From the NCBI GenBank assembly GCA_041862375.1, contig JBGVTE010000120.1:1-13559 (forward strand): a stretch of 13,559 bases of DNA, written 5' to 3'. Numbering within the stretch: position 1 is the first letter of the stretch; the number at the start of each line of letters is the position of its first letter. Made by a program: the position numbers and the translations under genes. Of this stretch, positions 1 through 6,728 are shown piece after piece. This DNA comes from WVZL01 sp041862375. Its GTDB lineage: Bacteria; Acidobacteriota; Aminicenantia; Aminicenantales; Aminicenantaceae. The notes below the pieces were generated by a model. It was not told the DNA's origin. It was given only the letters and a program-made list of their open reading frames with translations, and did no database searches.

Positions 1-1
1 A

Positions 2-82
2 ATCGAATGCGGTGGGGAGGTTATAGCGCGTTATAAGATAAGAGAAGAAAGATATCAGGATGTACCGAAAAACCTCTTGTGA
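2..82 (+). pseudogene. C-terminal end of a probable transposase (partial at window edge)
   Basis: An open frame enters from the left edge and stops at TGA (80-82), giving 26 residues ending GEVIARYKIREERYQDVPKN-LL. The composition (charged, with a GGEVIAR-like turn) resembles the C-terminal tail of integrase-core transposases such as IstA (IS21) or IS481 types, but the piece is too short to assign by eye. The main support is context: its stop codon lies inside the first of two tandem 19-base repeats, as is usual where a transposase gene runs into the terminal repeat of its own element. Whether the full gene is intact lies outside the window. It could also be an unrelated gene end. Confidence 0.35.
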
Positions 83-132
83 CAGTTTAGATTTGGAAAA
101 ATGTGACAGTTTAGATTTGGCATAACACCCCA
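78..132. mobile_element. Putative insertion-sequence end with two tandem terminal repeats
   Basis: TGTGACAGTTTAGATTTGG occurs twice without a mismatch, at 78-96 and 102-120, separated by AAAAA. The second copy is followed by CATAACACCCCA. Read inward from the right, the edge would start TGGGGTGTTATGCC, a 5'-TG end of the kind found in IS21 and IS481 family elements; multiple short terminal repeats are a known feature of IS21 ends. The upstream coding scrap stops inside the first repeat. The exact outer boundary (about 132) is inferred, because the other end is not in the window. Confidence 0.45.
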
Positions 133-221
133 GGCTTATCTTGACGAAGATAGGATTACGTGCTAATGTTATGAACGAAATAAAAAAGAAACCCAAGACC
201 AAATCCGCTAGGGGCATCTGG

Positions 222-587
222 ATGAAAAATGAAAAGATTCCAGAAAAGTTGGTCTATAGATTAGAAGAAATAAGCCGAATTACTAAGCTTAATCCCCAAG
301 TTATCGATTCTTGGGAAAAGGAATTCCCACTTCTCAACTCGGGTCGAACTGGAGCTGGACATAAGATTTTCAGGAAAAATGACTTAAGAATTATACTCAG
401 AATAAAAGAATTGTTAGAAAAAAAAGGATTTACTCTGGCCGGTGCAAAAAGAAAGATAGAAGAGGAATTTGGAACAAAAACATCGAGTTCTGTCCACCCA
501 GATCAAATAAAAAAAACGTTGTTTCAAGTAAGAGAACAATTAAAAAAAATATCTGATTTATTGGAAAAGGATCCAAAAAAAAAATAA
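222..587 (+). CDS. MerR-family helix-turn-helix transcriptional regulator
   Basis: This is a 121-residue DNA-binding protein from the ATG at 222. The N-terminal part (residues about 12-75) is a MerR-type winged helix: YRLEEISRITKLNPQVIDSWEKEFP forms the helix-turn-helix, and GHKIFRKNDLRIILRIKELL the wing and following helix. The Lys/Glu-rich C-terminus is probably a short coiled coil for dimerisation. No effector-binding domain or metal-binding cysteines are present. The frame stays open back to a TTG at 141 and an ATG at 171, but only the ATG at 222 has a good ribosome site (AGGGG at 210-214, 7 bases away), and the domain begins right after it. From memory, a gene like this precedes tRNA-Pro and surE in Geobacter-type genomes, usually after ihfA; here an insertion element end lies upstream instead. 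Its target genes are unknown. Confidence 0.8.
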   Translation: MKNEKIPEKLVYRLEEISRITKLNPQVIDSWEKEFPLLNSGRTGAGHKIFRKNDLRIILRIKELLEKKGFTLAGAKRKIEEEFGTKTSSSVHPDQIKKTLFQVREQLKKISDLLEKDPKKK

Positions 588-607
588 AATCTTTTTTTCT
601 TATTTGA

Positions 608-613
608 TATAAT
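608..613 (+). promoter_or_regulatory. -10 box of the tRNA-Pro(GGG) promoter
   Basis: A perfect TATAAT, preceded by TG-A (TGATATAAT, close to an extended -10), sits 10 bases before the first base of the tRNA. The expected start point would be at about 620-624. No convincing -35 hexamer lies 16-18 bases upstream, where the sequence is A-rich. Confidence 0.55.
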
Positions 614-623
614 CTATTCCTGT

Positions 624-700
624 CGGGACGTGGCGCAGCCTGGTAGCGCACACGCTTGGGGTGCGTGGGGTCGGCGGTTCAAATCCGCTCGTCCCGACCA
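624..700 (+). tRNA. tRNA-Pro, anticodon GGG, with encoded CCA
   Basis: The cloverleaf is complete. The acceptor stem CGGGACG (624-630) pairs with CGTCCCG (690-696), followed by discriminator A and an encoded CCA (698-700). The D arm is closed by GCGC/GCGC. The anticodon stem CACGC (651-655) pairs with GCGTG (663-667) around loop TTGGGGT, placing anticodon GGG at 658-660. The T arm contains GGTTCAAATCC. It decodes CCC and CCU. It lies between the merR-like gene and surE on the same strand, with its own -10 box. Confidence 0.97.
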
Positions 701-831
701 TTTCCTTTGCTCTAACCTCACCGTCTTAACATAAAAAAAAGGTTAAAAAAAACTTCCTTAGATGTTACTATACTTTCCATTGTAGCTCGAATATCATAAT
801 CTTGCTTAAAACTTCTTAGACAAATAGTGAG

Positions 832-1626
832 ATGACAGATCGAAATAATAGTAAGAAGCCCCTGATTCTTCTTACCAATGACGACGGTTTTTTCTCTGAA
901 GGCATAAAAGTACTCTCTCAACATCTCAAGGAAACTGGCAGAGTTTTTATCGTTGCTCCTGACAGGGAAAAAAGCGCCACTTCCCTCGCACTAACTCTGC
1001 ATCGCCCCTTAAAAGTCCAGAAGATCGAAGAAAACATATACGCTGCAGATGGGACTCCTGCTGACTGTATCTATCTAGCAGTAAAAAAATTATTGCCTAG
1101 GAAGCCAGACATAATCATTTCAGGCCTTAACCAAGGACCCAACTTGGGCCAGCAGGATATATCTTATTCAGGAACTGTAGCTGCTGCCATTCAAGGAGCT
1201 TATCTCCAAATCCCTTCTGTGGCCATATCTCTTTTGCATGATGATAAGAGACAGTTTTTCTTTGAATTCTCAGCTCAGATTGCTCGCCGCACAGCAGAAA
1301 GTATACTAGAAAACGACTTTCCTCATGAAGTTGCTCTCAACATCAACATCCCTCCCCCACCAGTTAAAGGAATAAAAATAACCAAGCTGGGCCAGAAAAG
1401 ATACGACCCAGAAATTATCGAAAAGAAAGACCCAAGGAATAAAACTTATTACTGGCTAGGAACCGGGAACCCGAAAGCCATAGGGGATGAAGACAGCGAC
1501 GTAGTAGTTGTGAAGCAGGGCTATATTTCTATCACTCCCCTTCAGTTTGATTTAACTGACCATCAAGCACTAAGGCTTCCATATTTGAGGAAACTTCTTT
1601 CGAACATAGAGAATGAAAATACTTAA
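832..1626 (+). CDS. surE: 5'/3'-nucleotidase SurE
   Basis: This metal-dependent phosphatase removes phosphate from 5'- and 3'-nucleoside monophosphates (EC 3.1.3.5); the family is also known to act on short polyphosphate and is tied to stationary-phase survival. The 264 residues match the usual 250-270. LLTNDDG near the N-terminus supplies the metal-binding Asp17-Asp18, followed by APDREKSATS (42-51), DGTPADC (73-79), SGLNQGPNLG (97-106) with the metal-ligand Asn, and YSGTVAAA (112-119). The protein should be cytoplasmic. The ribosome site is weak (GTGAG directly before the ATG). The gene follows tRNA-Pro by 131 bases and may be partly read from the tRNA promoter. Its last 14 bases overlap the next gene, so the two are co-transcribed and probably translationally coupled. 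Confidence 0.97.
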   Translation: MTDRNNSKKPLILLTNDDGFFSEGIKVLSQHLKETGRVFIVAPDREKSATSLALTLHRPLKVQKIEENIYAADGTPADCIYLAVKKLLPRKPDIIISGLNQGPNLGQQDISYSGTVAAAIQGAYLQIPSVAISLLHDDKRQFFFEFSAQIARRTAESILENDFPHEVALNINIPPPPVKGIKITKLGQKRYDPEIIEKKDPRNKTYYWLGTGNPKAIGDEDSDVVVVKQGYISITPLQFDLTDHQALRLPYLRKLLSNIENENT

Positions 1627-2206
1627 AAAACTCTACGACTGGGTTCTTCATTGGGCAGAAACTCCCTACGGCTCTCTTGCTCTCATTCTTCTAGCTCTAG
1701 CTGAAAGCTCCTTTTTCCCTGTTCCCCCAGATCCACTGTTGATTGCTCTCTGTCTCGGCGCTATTAAAAAATCCCTGCGGTTTGCATTCTATACATCTGT
1801 TGCCTCTATAATAGGGGGAATAATAGGCTATCTCATCGGTTATGGATTCTGGGAAGCTGCGGATTCGTTCTTCTTTAATTATGTCCCAGGATTCACAGAA
1901 AATGTCTTCCTGAAAGTTATGGACAATTTCCATAAATACGGCTTCTGGTACGTTTTTGCAGCCGGTTTTACACCCATTCCCTATAAAGTGTTTACTATTG
2001 CTTCAGGTGTTTTTAAGCTCAATTTTTTTCTCTTTCTCTTAGCTTCCTCTCTCAGTCGATCTCTCCGTTTTTTTCTAGTAGCAAGCTTATTCAAAAAATT
2101 CGGTCCAGAAATCAAAAGCTTCATAGATAAATACTTCAATCTCCTGGCAATACTCTTCTTTTTGCTTCTTCTCGGCGGGTTTCTCATTATTAAATTCCTG
2201 ATATAA
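1613..2206 (+). CDS. YqaA/DedA-type VTT-domain membrane protein
   Basis: This 197-residue integral membrane protein belongs to the SNARE-associated/VTT (DedA) superfamily, YqaA branch. Several hydrophobic segments are visible (about 21-50, 60-78, 110-135, 138-155, 174-196). Two family signatures are clear: ESSFFPVPPDPLLI (31-44), a re-entrant loop with an acidic residue and prolines, and AGFTPIPYKVFTIASGVF (117-134), the G-F-x-P motif with basic flank. DedA proteins are linked to lipid-carrier or phospholipid scrambling and membrane homeostasis; the substrate of this branch is not established. Its ATG lies inside the 3' end of surE (14-base overlap), which implies coupling. From memory, a similar surE-yqaA pairing occurs in Deltaproteobacteria. 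Confidence 0.9.
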   Translation: MKILKKLYDWVLHWAETPYGSLALILLALAESSFFPVPPDPLLIALCLGAIKKSLRFAFYTSVASIIGGIIGYLIGYGFWEAADSFFFNYVPGFTENVFLKVMDNFHKYGFWYVFAAGFTPIPYKVFTIASGVFKLNFFLFLLASSLSRSLRFFLVASLFKKFGPEIKSFIDKYFNLLAILFFLLLLGGFLIIKFLI

Positions 2207-2223
2207 AAGTTAAAGATCCTATT

Positions 2224-2260
2224 TCCCTAAGAATTTAGGGACAGTTCTGTTTTTACTTTT
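2224..2260 (+). terminator. Possible terminator hairpin after the surE-yqaA pair
   Basis: TCCCTAA (2224-2230) pairs with TTAGGGA (2235-2241) around a GAAT loop, 18 bases after the stop codon. A U-rich stretch (TGTTTTTACTTTTATTTT) begins about 8 bases beyond the stem. This is later than in a textbook intrinsic terminator, so termination is plausible but not certain. The hairpin overlaps the larger GGGACAGTT inverted repeat. Confidence 0.4.
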
Positions 2261-2316
2261 ATTTTCATTCTTACTATCACAGTATCTCAGGATAATAAAT
2301 AAAAGAAACTGTCCCA
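2235..2316. repeat. REP-like inverted repeat with GGGACAGTT core
   Basis: GGGACAGTT (2238-2246) recurs in inverted form as AACTGTCCC (2307-2315), with about 60 T- and A-rich bases between. The similarity extends outside the perfect core (left CTGTTTTTA, right inverse TCTTTTA). The left arm begins TTAGGGACAGTTCT, nearly the same as TTAGGGGACGGTTCT in the hairpin at 13279-13312, which suggests one dispersed repeat family. It lies in the gap between converging genes, a common place for REP-type repeats. Confidence 0.45.
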
Positions 2317-2551
2317 AACTAGCATTATTAGAGGTCATTTCGAGGCGTATTAGCACCTTAGCAATCTCATACTATCAGAAATTAATTTTTCCCCTTATTA
2401 AGATTGCCCCGTTCCTCTTTGGTCATTCGTAATGAAAATTAAAGAAATATTGATCATGATGTCCATCATAATCAAGTAAATTTGGGATAAAGCAAAATAA
2501 AAAAACTGGCGAAGACCACATTGAACAGAAAAAGGAGAACCGCTCCCAATT
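2317..2551. other. Gap between convergent genes, nothing further recognised
   Basis: This AT-rich stretch runs from the inverted repeat to the stop codon of the DUF3014 gene. No open frame with a plausible ribosome site or protein-like composition is seen on either strand, and there is no RNA gene. CATGATGTCCATCATAATCAAG (around 2455-2476) contains a short imperfect palindrome of unclear meaning. Confidence 0.5.
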
Positions 2552-3379
2552 TTATTGGAGAGGAATGTAAATCTCGGATTGAGGAAGTTGACTTTTATCA
2601 AACTCTAAAGCTTGAGCTAACTCAAGCAATTTTGCCTGTATTTTTTGAACATTGGGTGCTCCCATGCGAAGGAGATGTTTCTGGGGCGGGCTAAGTTGCT
2701 CCAATTTTGGATCAGCCATTTTGTACGTCACCACTTCCTTTTCCAAAGGGATATCTCCTTCAATAACAGGGGTTTTGAGAAGTTCCACGATGGCTTTTAA
2801 AAGAGTATCATGAAAATCATCAGTAGGATAACCAAGGTCAATATATGCCTTCTGGATGAGAGGCTTTAGCTCCCAGTACAGCTTCAGGCACTCCTCTGTA
2901 TCCAAAGAGGCAAACACATCTGCGGCCAAATTGTAGCGTTCATAGGAAACAGGATCCAGATAATATGATTCACCTATCTTTATCACCTTGAAACTTTCCT
3001 TGGGTGTTAAGAAATCAACAAATTTCCTCGGAGCCTGGCCATGGGCTATACTGTCAACCACTGCCGAAAATTTTCTGATTATATCTTCATTCTTCAGCCA
3101 ATCAATAAATTGGGGGTGAGAAGAAAGTTTTGCTGCCAGGGAACGTATCAGATCATCACTTTTGTCAAGACTTACTTTGTCCCACTTTATCACCTTATTA
3201 GCATCTTCTCTCTCAGGCTTCTCTTCAGGAGTATCAGATGGTTCTTCTTCTACAACCTCCTCAAACATGAGAGGTTCTTGAGGTTTCTCATAAAAGAAAA
3301 AGTAATAGATGCCAAAACCGATACCGATTACAGCAATAATGATTATCGCCAACCACAGTACTTTTTTGTAGTCTCTCAT
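2552..3379 (-). CDS. DUF3014 domain protein with N-terminal membrane anchor
   Basis: The 275 residues start with MRDYKK and a single hydrophobic segment (about 8-29, VLWLAIIIIAVIGIGFGIYYFFF), then a Pro/Glu-rich acidic linker (about 32-60). The DUF3014 globular part (about 70-260) follows. Recognisable family stretches are SDDLIRSLAAKLSSHPQFIDWLKNEDIIRKF, FSAVVDSIAHGQAPRKF, YLDPVSYERYN, a central LYWELKPLIQKAYIDLGYP, and ADPKLEQLSPPQKHLLRMGAPNVQKIQAKL. The topology suggests an inner-membrane anchor with most of the protein in the periplasm. The function of the family is unknown. There is no strong Shine-Dalgarno before the ATG, but this start places the anchor at the right distance. It is a single gene, convergent with yqaA. 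Confidence 0.85.
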   Translation of the reverse strand: MRDYKKVLWLAIIIIAVIGIGFGIYYFFFYEKPQEPLMFEEVVEEEPSDTPEEKPEREDANKVIKWDKVSLDKSDDLIRSLAAKLSSHPQFIDWLKNEDIIRKFSAVVDSIAHGQAPRKFVDFLTPKESFKVIKIGESYYLDPVSYERYNLAADVFASLDTEECLKLYWELKPLIQKAYIDLGYPTDDFHDTLLKAIVELLKTPVIEGDIPLEKEVVTYKMADPKLEQLSPPQKHLLRMGAPNVQKIQAKLLELAQALEFDKSQLPQSEIYIPLQ

Positions 3380-3401
3380 TTATGTTAAAAGCCCAATTTA
3401 T

Positions 3402-3429
3402 ATTGTAAAAAGTAGAGTAATATTTACAA
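3402..3429 (-). promoter_or_regulatory. Candidate promoter of the DUF3014 gene
   Basis: On the minus strand TTGTAA (3429-3424) and TACAAT (3407-3402) are separated by 16 bases, a reasonable -35/-10 pair. Transcription would start near 3395, leaving a short leader before the ATG at 3379. In such AT-rich sequence chance matches are common. Confidence 0.35.
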
Positions 3430-3777
3430 AGTCTATTCTTACTTATATTCATCAAAACACCATATGTCAAGCTCCAAGATTTCTCAATCCTTATATTTAA
3501 TTCTCACGGAACACTTTCTCGCATTTCTCTAACAATCTACACCAATAAGTACAAATGTTACAAAGCTGATAGTGAAACAATATACTGATGGGCTATTAAG
3601 ACATGTATTAGTTGGGATGTATTATATTTTCCGTGATAAAAAGGTCTTTGATATCTATAATCACAGATTTGGAATTGCTTTGTATTAGTTGATAAAATTA
3701 TAGAGTTACCTATAATAAATGTTGTAAAAGCAGATATTAAGATTAAAATTGAGAGTCTTTGATTTTACATAAACTAA
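3430..3777. other. Long AT-rich non-coding gap before tRNA-Pro(CGG)
   Basis: No gene is visible in about 350 bases. All frames are short and lack ribosome sites. The stretch TATTTTCCGTGATAAAAA (about 3625-3642) resembles the CCGTGATG inner part of the MITE-like terminal repeats, but the AAGCATC end is missing, so it is not called as a copy. A weak TACATA (3766-3771) just before the tRNA could serve as its -10 box; no matching -35 is seen. Confidence 0.4.
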
Positions 3778-3852
3778 CGGGGCGTAGCGCAGTCTGGTTA
3801 GCGCACAGCGTTCGGGACGCTGGGGTCAGGGGTTCGAATCCCCTCGCCCCGA
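3778..3852 (+). tRNA. tRNA-Pro, anticodon CGG, no encoded CCA
   Basis: The acceptor stem CGGGGCG (3778-3784) pairs with CGCCCCG (3845-3851), with discriminator A at 3852. The D arm has AGCGCAGTCTGGTTAGCGC. The anticodon stem CAGCG (3806-3810) pairs with CGCTG (3818-3822) around TTCGGGA, giving anticodon CGG at 3813-3815. The T arm GGGGTTCGAATCCCC is intact. The 3' flank is TTTT, so CCA must be added by nucleotidyltransferase, unlike the GGG proline tRNA about 3 kb upstream. It decodes CCG. Confidence 0.97.
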
Positions 3853-4129
3853 TTTTCTTATCCCCCCTAAATATCTTATTACCTCTAGTGAATTAATCAT
3901 TTAGAATGATCATGTAATGTCATCAAAAGCCACAATAGACAGCGCTAGTTGTCTGATTATTCTTGTCAGTGTTCTCCTTTTTGCTCTTTCAGGCAGAGAG
4001 AGAAGCGATAACACCGTCCTCTTACCTGTTTCAACTCGGAATTTTTTAGGTCAAGTAAAATTTGACTGGCTTCACGAAAAATAAAAAGGAAATTCTTACT
4101 TAAAAATATTATAATGTGAGGAAATAAAG

Positions 4130-5302
4130 ATGAAAGCTTTTCCGCTTAGTCCTGTTGATTACATTTTTACAGGTGTTGGCTCTCAACCAATTACTTTCTG
4201 TTTCTATTACAATAAAAATCTCGATCCAGATTTATTACGAAAGGGCCTAAATGAGACTCTAAACTATTTCCCAATATTACGCAGTAAATTGGTTAAAATT
4301 TCAAAAACTGATTATGAATTTCATACATCAGACGATGGATTAACTTTTCAGGTCTCTGACTCAAATGTAGCCTTTGAAAAATCCAAGAGCATTGAGAAAT
4401 ATATAATGCCGGTTAGGACTATTGAAGAAAAACCATTAACGAAAATAACATTGACTCAAACACCAAAAGGCTCTTTTTTAGCGGTAAGCGTGTCTCATGC
4501 TTTAGTGGATGGGTTCAGTTTTTTTTATTTTTTCTCCAGTTGGGCAAGGATATGCAGAGGAGAATCCATAATAATTAAACCCAGCCTTGAACGAACTGTA
4601 TTTTCGTCATATCTCAAGAGCAGCAAAAAAACATTCACATCAAACGACATTTATTCCAACTGCGGACTTTTTTATGGAAATAAGCGTAGCAATTGGCAAG
4701 GTGGACCTATTAATGAGGAACGCATTCTCATCTCCAAAGATACCATCCGGGATTATTTAAAAGAAGTAGAAAACGAGCGTGATATTTCATTATCAGAAAA
4801 TGACATCCTAACTGCTCTGCTCTGGAAAAACTATATTCCATCATGGATTAAAGAAAACGATAATCCAGTAACTTATGTCACCTGTCCGTTTGATTTCAGA
4901 AGAGCGTTGAGCGATTTTCCCAATAATTATTTTGGTTGTTCTATTTGTTTTACTACAGCTTCGATTGATTTAAGCAGTCTTTCAAAAGTATCGATAGGAG
5001 ACCTCGCCATTTTGGTTCGGAATTCAGTGAACAAGGTGAGGAGTGATTATGTAGTTAGGTCATTACAAACACTTGAAAGTCTTCGTAAACAAAAAGGATT
5101 AGAAGTAATGGAAGAAATTCATCTTAGACATCCGAATCATGGCATGATAGTTACAAACTTAACTCGTTTACCCATACGTGAGCTCGATTTTGGTGCGGGT
5201 ATTCCTGTAGACTTTTTGACCTACGTTGATGTTTTAGGCGGAGCAGCTATACTACCGGCAGTGAAAGGAGTAGAAATCTTAGTCGCACATCCACCCAAAT
5301 GA
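4130..5302 (+). CDS. BAHD-like acyltransferase (HxxxD / DFGxG type)
   Basis: The predicted role is acyl transfer from a CoA (or carrier) thioester to an alcohol or amine; the substrate is unknown. In the N-terminal half SHALVDG (122-128) is the HxxxDG catalytic motif, with His123 as general base. In the C-terminal half LDFGAGIP places DFGAG at 353-357, matching the structural DFGWG motif of plant and fungal BAHD enzymes (Transferase family) with Trp replaced by Ala. LSPVDYIF at the start and LRKGLNETLNYFPILRSKL (36-54) also fit the BAHD N-terminal fold. At 390 residues it is shorter than the usual 430-450. Condensation-domain relatives share HxxxD but not DFGxG. The ATG has an upstream GAGGA (4118-4122); a TATAAT (4110-4115) lies very close to it. 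The gene stands alone with no obvious biosynthetic partner, so acquisition by transfer is possible. Confidence 0.75.
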   Translation: MKAFPLSPVDYIFTGVGSQPITFCFYYNKNLDPDLLRKGLNETLNYFPILRSKLVKISKTDYEFHTSDDGLTFQVSDSNVAFEKSKSIEKYIMPVRTIEEKPLTKITLTQTPKGSFLAVSVSHALVDGFSFFYFFSSWARICRGESIIIKPSLERTVFSSYLKSSKKTFTSNDIYSNCGLFYGNKRSNWQGGPINEERILISKDTIRDYLKEVENERDISLSENDILTALLWKNYIPSWIKENDNPVTYVTCPFDFRRALSDFPNNYFGCSICFTTASIDLSSLSKVSIGDLAILVRNSVNKVRSDYVVRSLQTLESLRKQKGLEVMEEIHLRHPNHGMIVTNLTRLPIRELDFGAGIPVDFLTYVDVLGGAAILPAVKGVEILVAHPPK

Positions 5303-5633
5303 GATGATAAGATAGGAAGCTCCTACTATTCTTCTACTATTTTGAAAGAATTCTTGATCTTTGTGAGCACCCCGTTCACCCTGAAGCTGCAACTCTATCT
5401 TTTTCCTGGAAGGCAACTCACTATTTAGTATTTGATAACATTGTCTTAGGATCTCAGGGGGCGAAAATTGTGGAAAATTGCGAGTCGTTCGCAGCAAGTT
5501 CCAAAAGGAAATCCCTATCGTTTAAAAAATTGAAATAATCTGCAAAAATAGATATTACTGACAACTTCCCCTTAGGCAAACAAACAGGCGGAGATAGACA
5601 CATATCAACTGAGCGAAATTTCCGAATCACCTG
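5303..5633. other. Gap between convergent genes with a weak hairpin and a relic-like frame
   Basis: Just after the acyltransferase stop, TAGGA (5313-5317) and TCCTA (5321-5325) can form a small hairpin followed by a T-rich run, perhaps a weak terminator. From about 5316 to 5537 one plus-strand frame stays open (containing ILDLCEHPVHPEAATLSFSW) and is less AT-rich than its surroundings. It has no ATG or ribosome site and matches no family I recognise, so it could be a gene relic. Nothing else is seen. Confidence 0.35.
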
Positions 5634-6704
5634 TTACGCGACCTCAATTAATTCATATTCCATGCTTCCCAAGCCAATCTTCTCCCCATACTTGAGCTGA
5701 ACTGCCCAGTCAACATCATATCCTACTCTCAGGATGTCACGACCGCTCTTTTTGTTCATTAAGTCTACAGATGCCTTGTCTATGGCCACAGGATCAGTAG
5801 AGGCAAGAATTCCTAAATCTTCAACTATAGATGGTTCGTCTTTAGCCATACAATCACAGTCTTTTGTTACTTTTACCAGAAAATTCAAGAATCCGATTTT
5901 GTCCTGGAAAGAGTCATGGAGGCTTAAAGCATATTCAGCCATCTTTTCCTGAACTCTTACGTAGTCCGAATCCCACCGCATCTTAACAGCACCGGGCTTA
6001 CACACAACAAGGCATTCTCCGCATCCTATGCAGTCATTTTCTCTGATAACTGAACACCCATTCTCCTGGAATATAGCTTGAGTCGGACAATAATCAAGAC
6101 AAATTCCACAGTTATTGCATAGTTTTGGGTTGATCCAAGGATGGACAACAGAATGCTGCTCAAGCTTCCCTGCTCTTGAAGCACATCCCATCCCTAAATT
6201 TTTTATCGCTCCTCCAAAACCTGTCAGAGCATGGCCAGTGCAGTGCGTGAGACAGACGAGCACATCGGAATCAACAAAAATACTGGCAATCTTGGCTGAT
6301 TCGATGCGAGTAAGATTTACTTTAACCTCATCATCATTCCTGCCAATGAGTCCATCTCCGATGATAACAGGGACACCTATATTTTCAGGAGTAAAGCCGT
6401 GTTCCCAGGCTAAATGAAGATGGTCGACAGAATTGGATCTCCTTCCCAAATAGAGAGTGTTGGTATCCGTCATAAACACTCGGGAAGTCTTCTTCTTAAG
6501 GTGATTTATTATATCAAGAAGCCACTGGGATTTTATGAATCCCCTGTTATCTCTTTCTCCGAAATGAATCTTAAGAGCCACAAAAGACTCTTTCTCTATT
6601 CTCTCAGCTACACCAATTTTAAGAAAGATCTTCTCAGCTCTCCTAGAAACAAGCTGCGGCTCATCATATCTTTTCGCCTGGATAAAATAGACTTTACTCG
6701 CCAT
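5634..6704 (-). CDS. DUF362 protein with two 4Fe-4S ferredoxin motifs
   Basis: This 356-residue iron-sulfur protein has the DUF362 domain split by a ferredoxin insert. The N-terminal part includes VALKIHFGERDNRGFI (42-57) and FMTDTNTLY (77-85), typical of DUF362, then CLTHCTGHALTGFGGAIKNLGMG (151-173). Two 4Fe-4S sites follow: CNNCGICLDYCP (Cys196, 199, 202, 206) and CIGCGECLVVCKPG (Cys225, 228, 231, 235). A C-terminal DCDC pair (283-285) and ILASTDPVAIDKAS (299-312) complete the family pattern. It is probably a cytoplasmic redox or cofactor-related protein; its exact reaction is not established. GGAGG lies about 12 bases before the ATG. It is 24 bases downstream of the aminotransferase on the same strand, almost certainly in one operon. 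Confidence 0.9.
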   Translation of the reverse strand: MASKVYFIQAKRYDEPQLVSRRAEKIFLKIGVAERIEKESFVALKIHFGERDNRGFIKSQWLLDIINHLKKKTSRVFMTDTNTLYLGRRSNSVDHLHLAWEHGFTPENIGVPVIIGDGLIGRNDDEVKVNLTRIESAKIASIFVDSDVLVCLTHCTGHALTGFGGAIKNLGMGCASRAGKLEQHSVVHPWINPKLCNNCGICLDYCPTQAIFQENGCSVIRENDCIGCGECLVVCKPGAVKMRWDSDYVRVQEKMAEYALSLHDSFQDKIGFLNFLVKVTKDCDCMAKDEPSIVEDLGILASTDPVAIDKASVDLMNKKSGRDILRVGYDVDWAVQLKYGEKIGLGSMEYELIEVA

Positions 6705-6728
6705 TCCTAAGACAAACCTCCATGAATG

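Noticed and set aside
141..221. N-terminal extension of the MerR-like protein from TTG 141 or ATG 171
   Set aside because: Neither start has a well-placed ribosome site, and the extra residues are low-complexity Lys-rich; the ATG at 222 has AGGGG at good spacing and begins the domain.
3625..3642. Possible third MITE-like copy near CCGTGATAAAA
   Set aside because: Only the CCGTGAT core matches; the AAGCATC end and the internal sequence are absent.
5316..5537. Open plus-strand frame after the acyltransferase gene
   Set aside because: No start codon of the usual kind, no ribosome site and no recognised family; kept only as a possible relic in the gap description.
6115..6710. Two plus-strand frames of about 100 codons opposite the DUF362 gene
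   Set aside because: The minus-strand gene has two complete ferredoxin motifs over the same bases; the plus-strand translations are low-complexity shadows.
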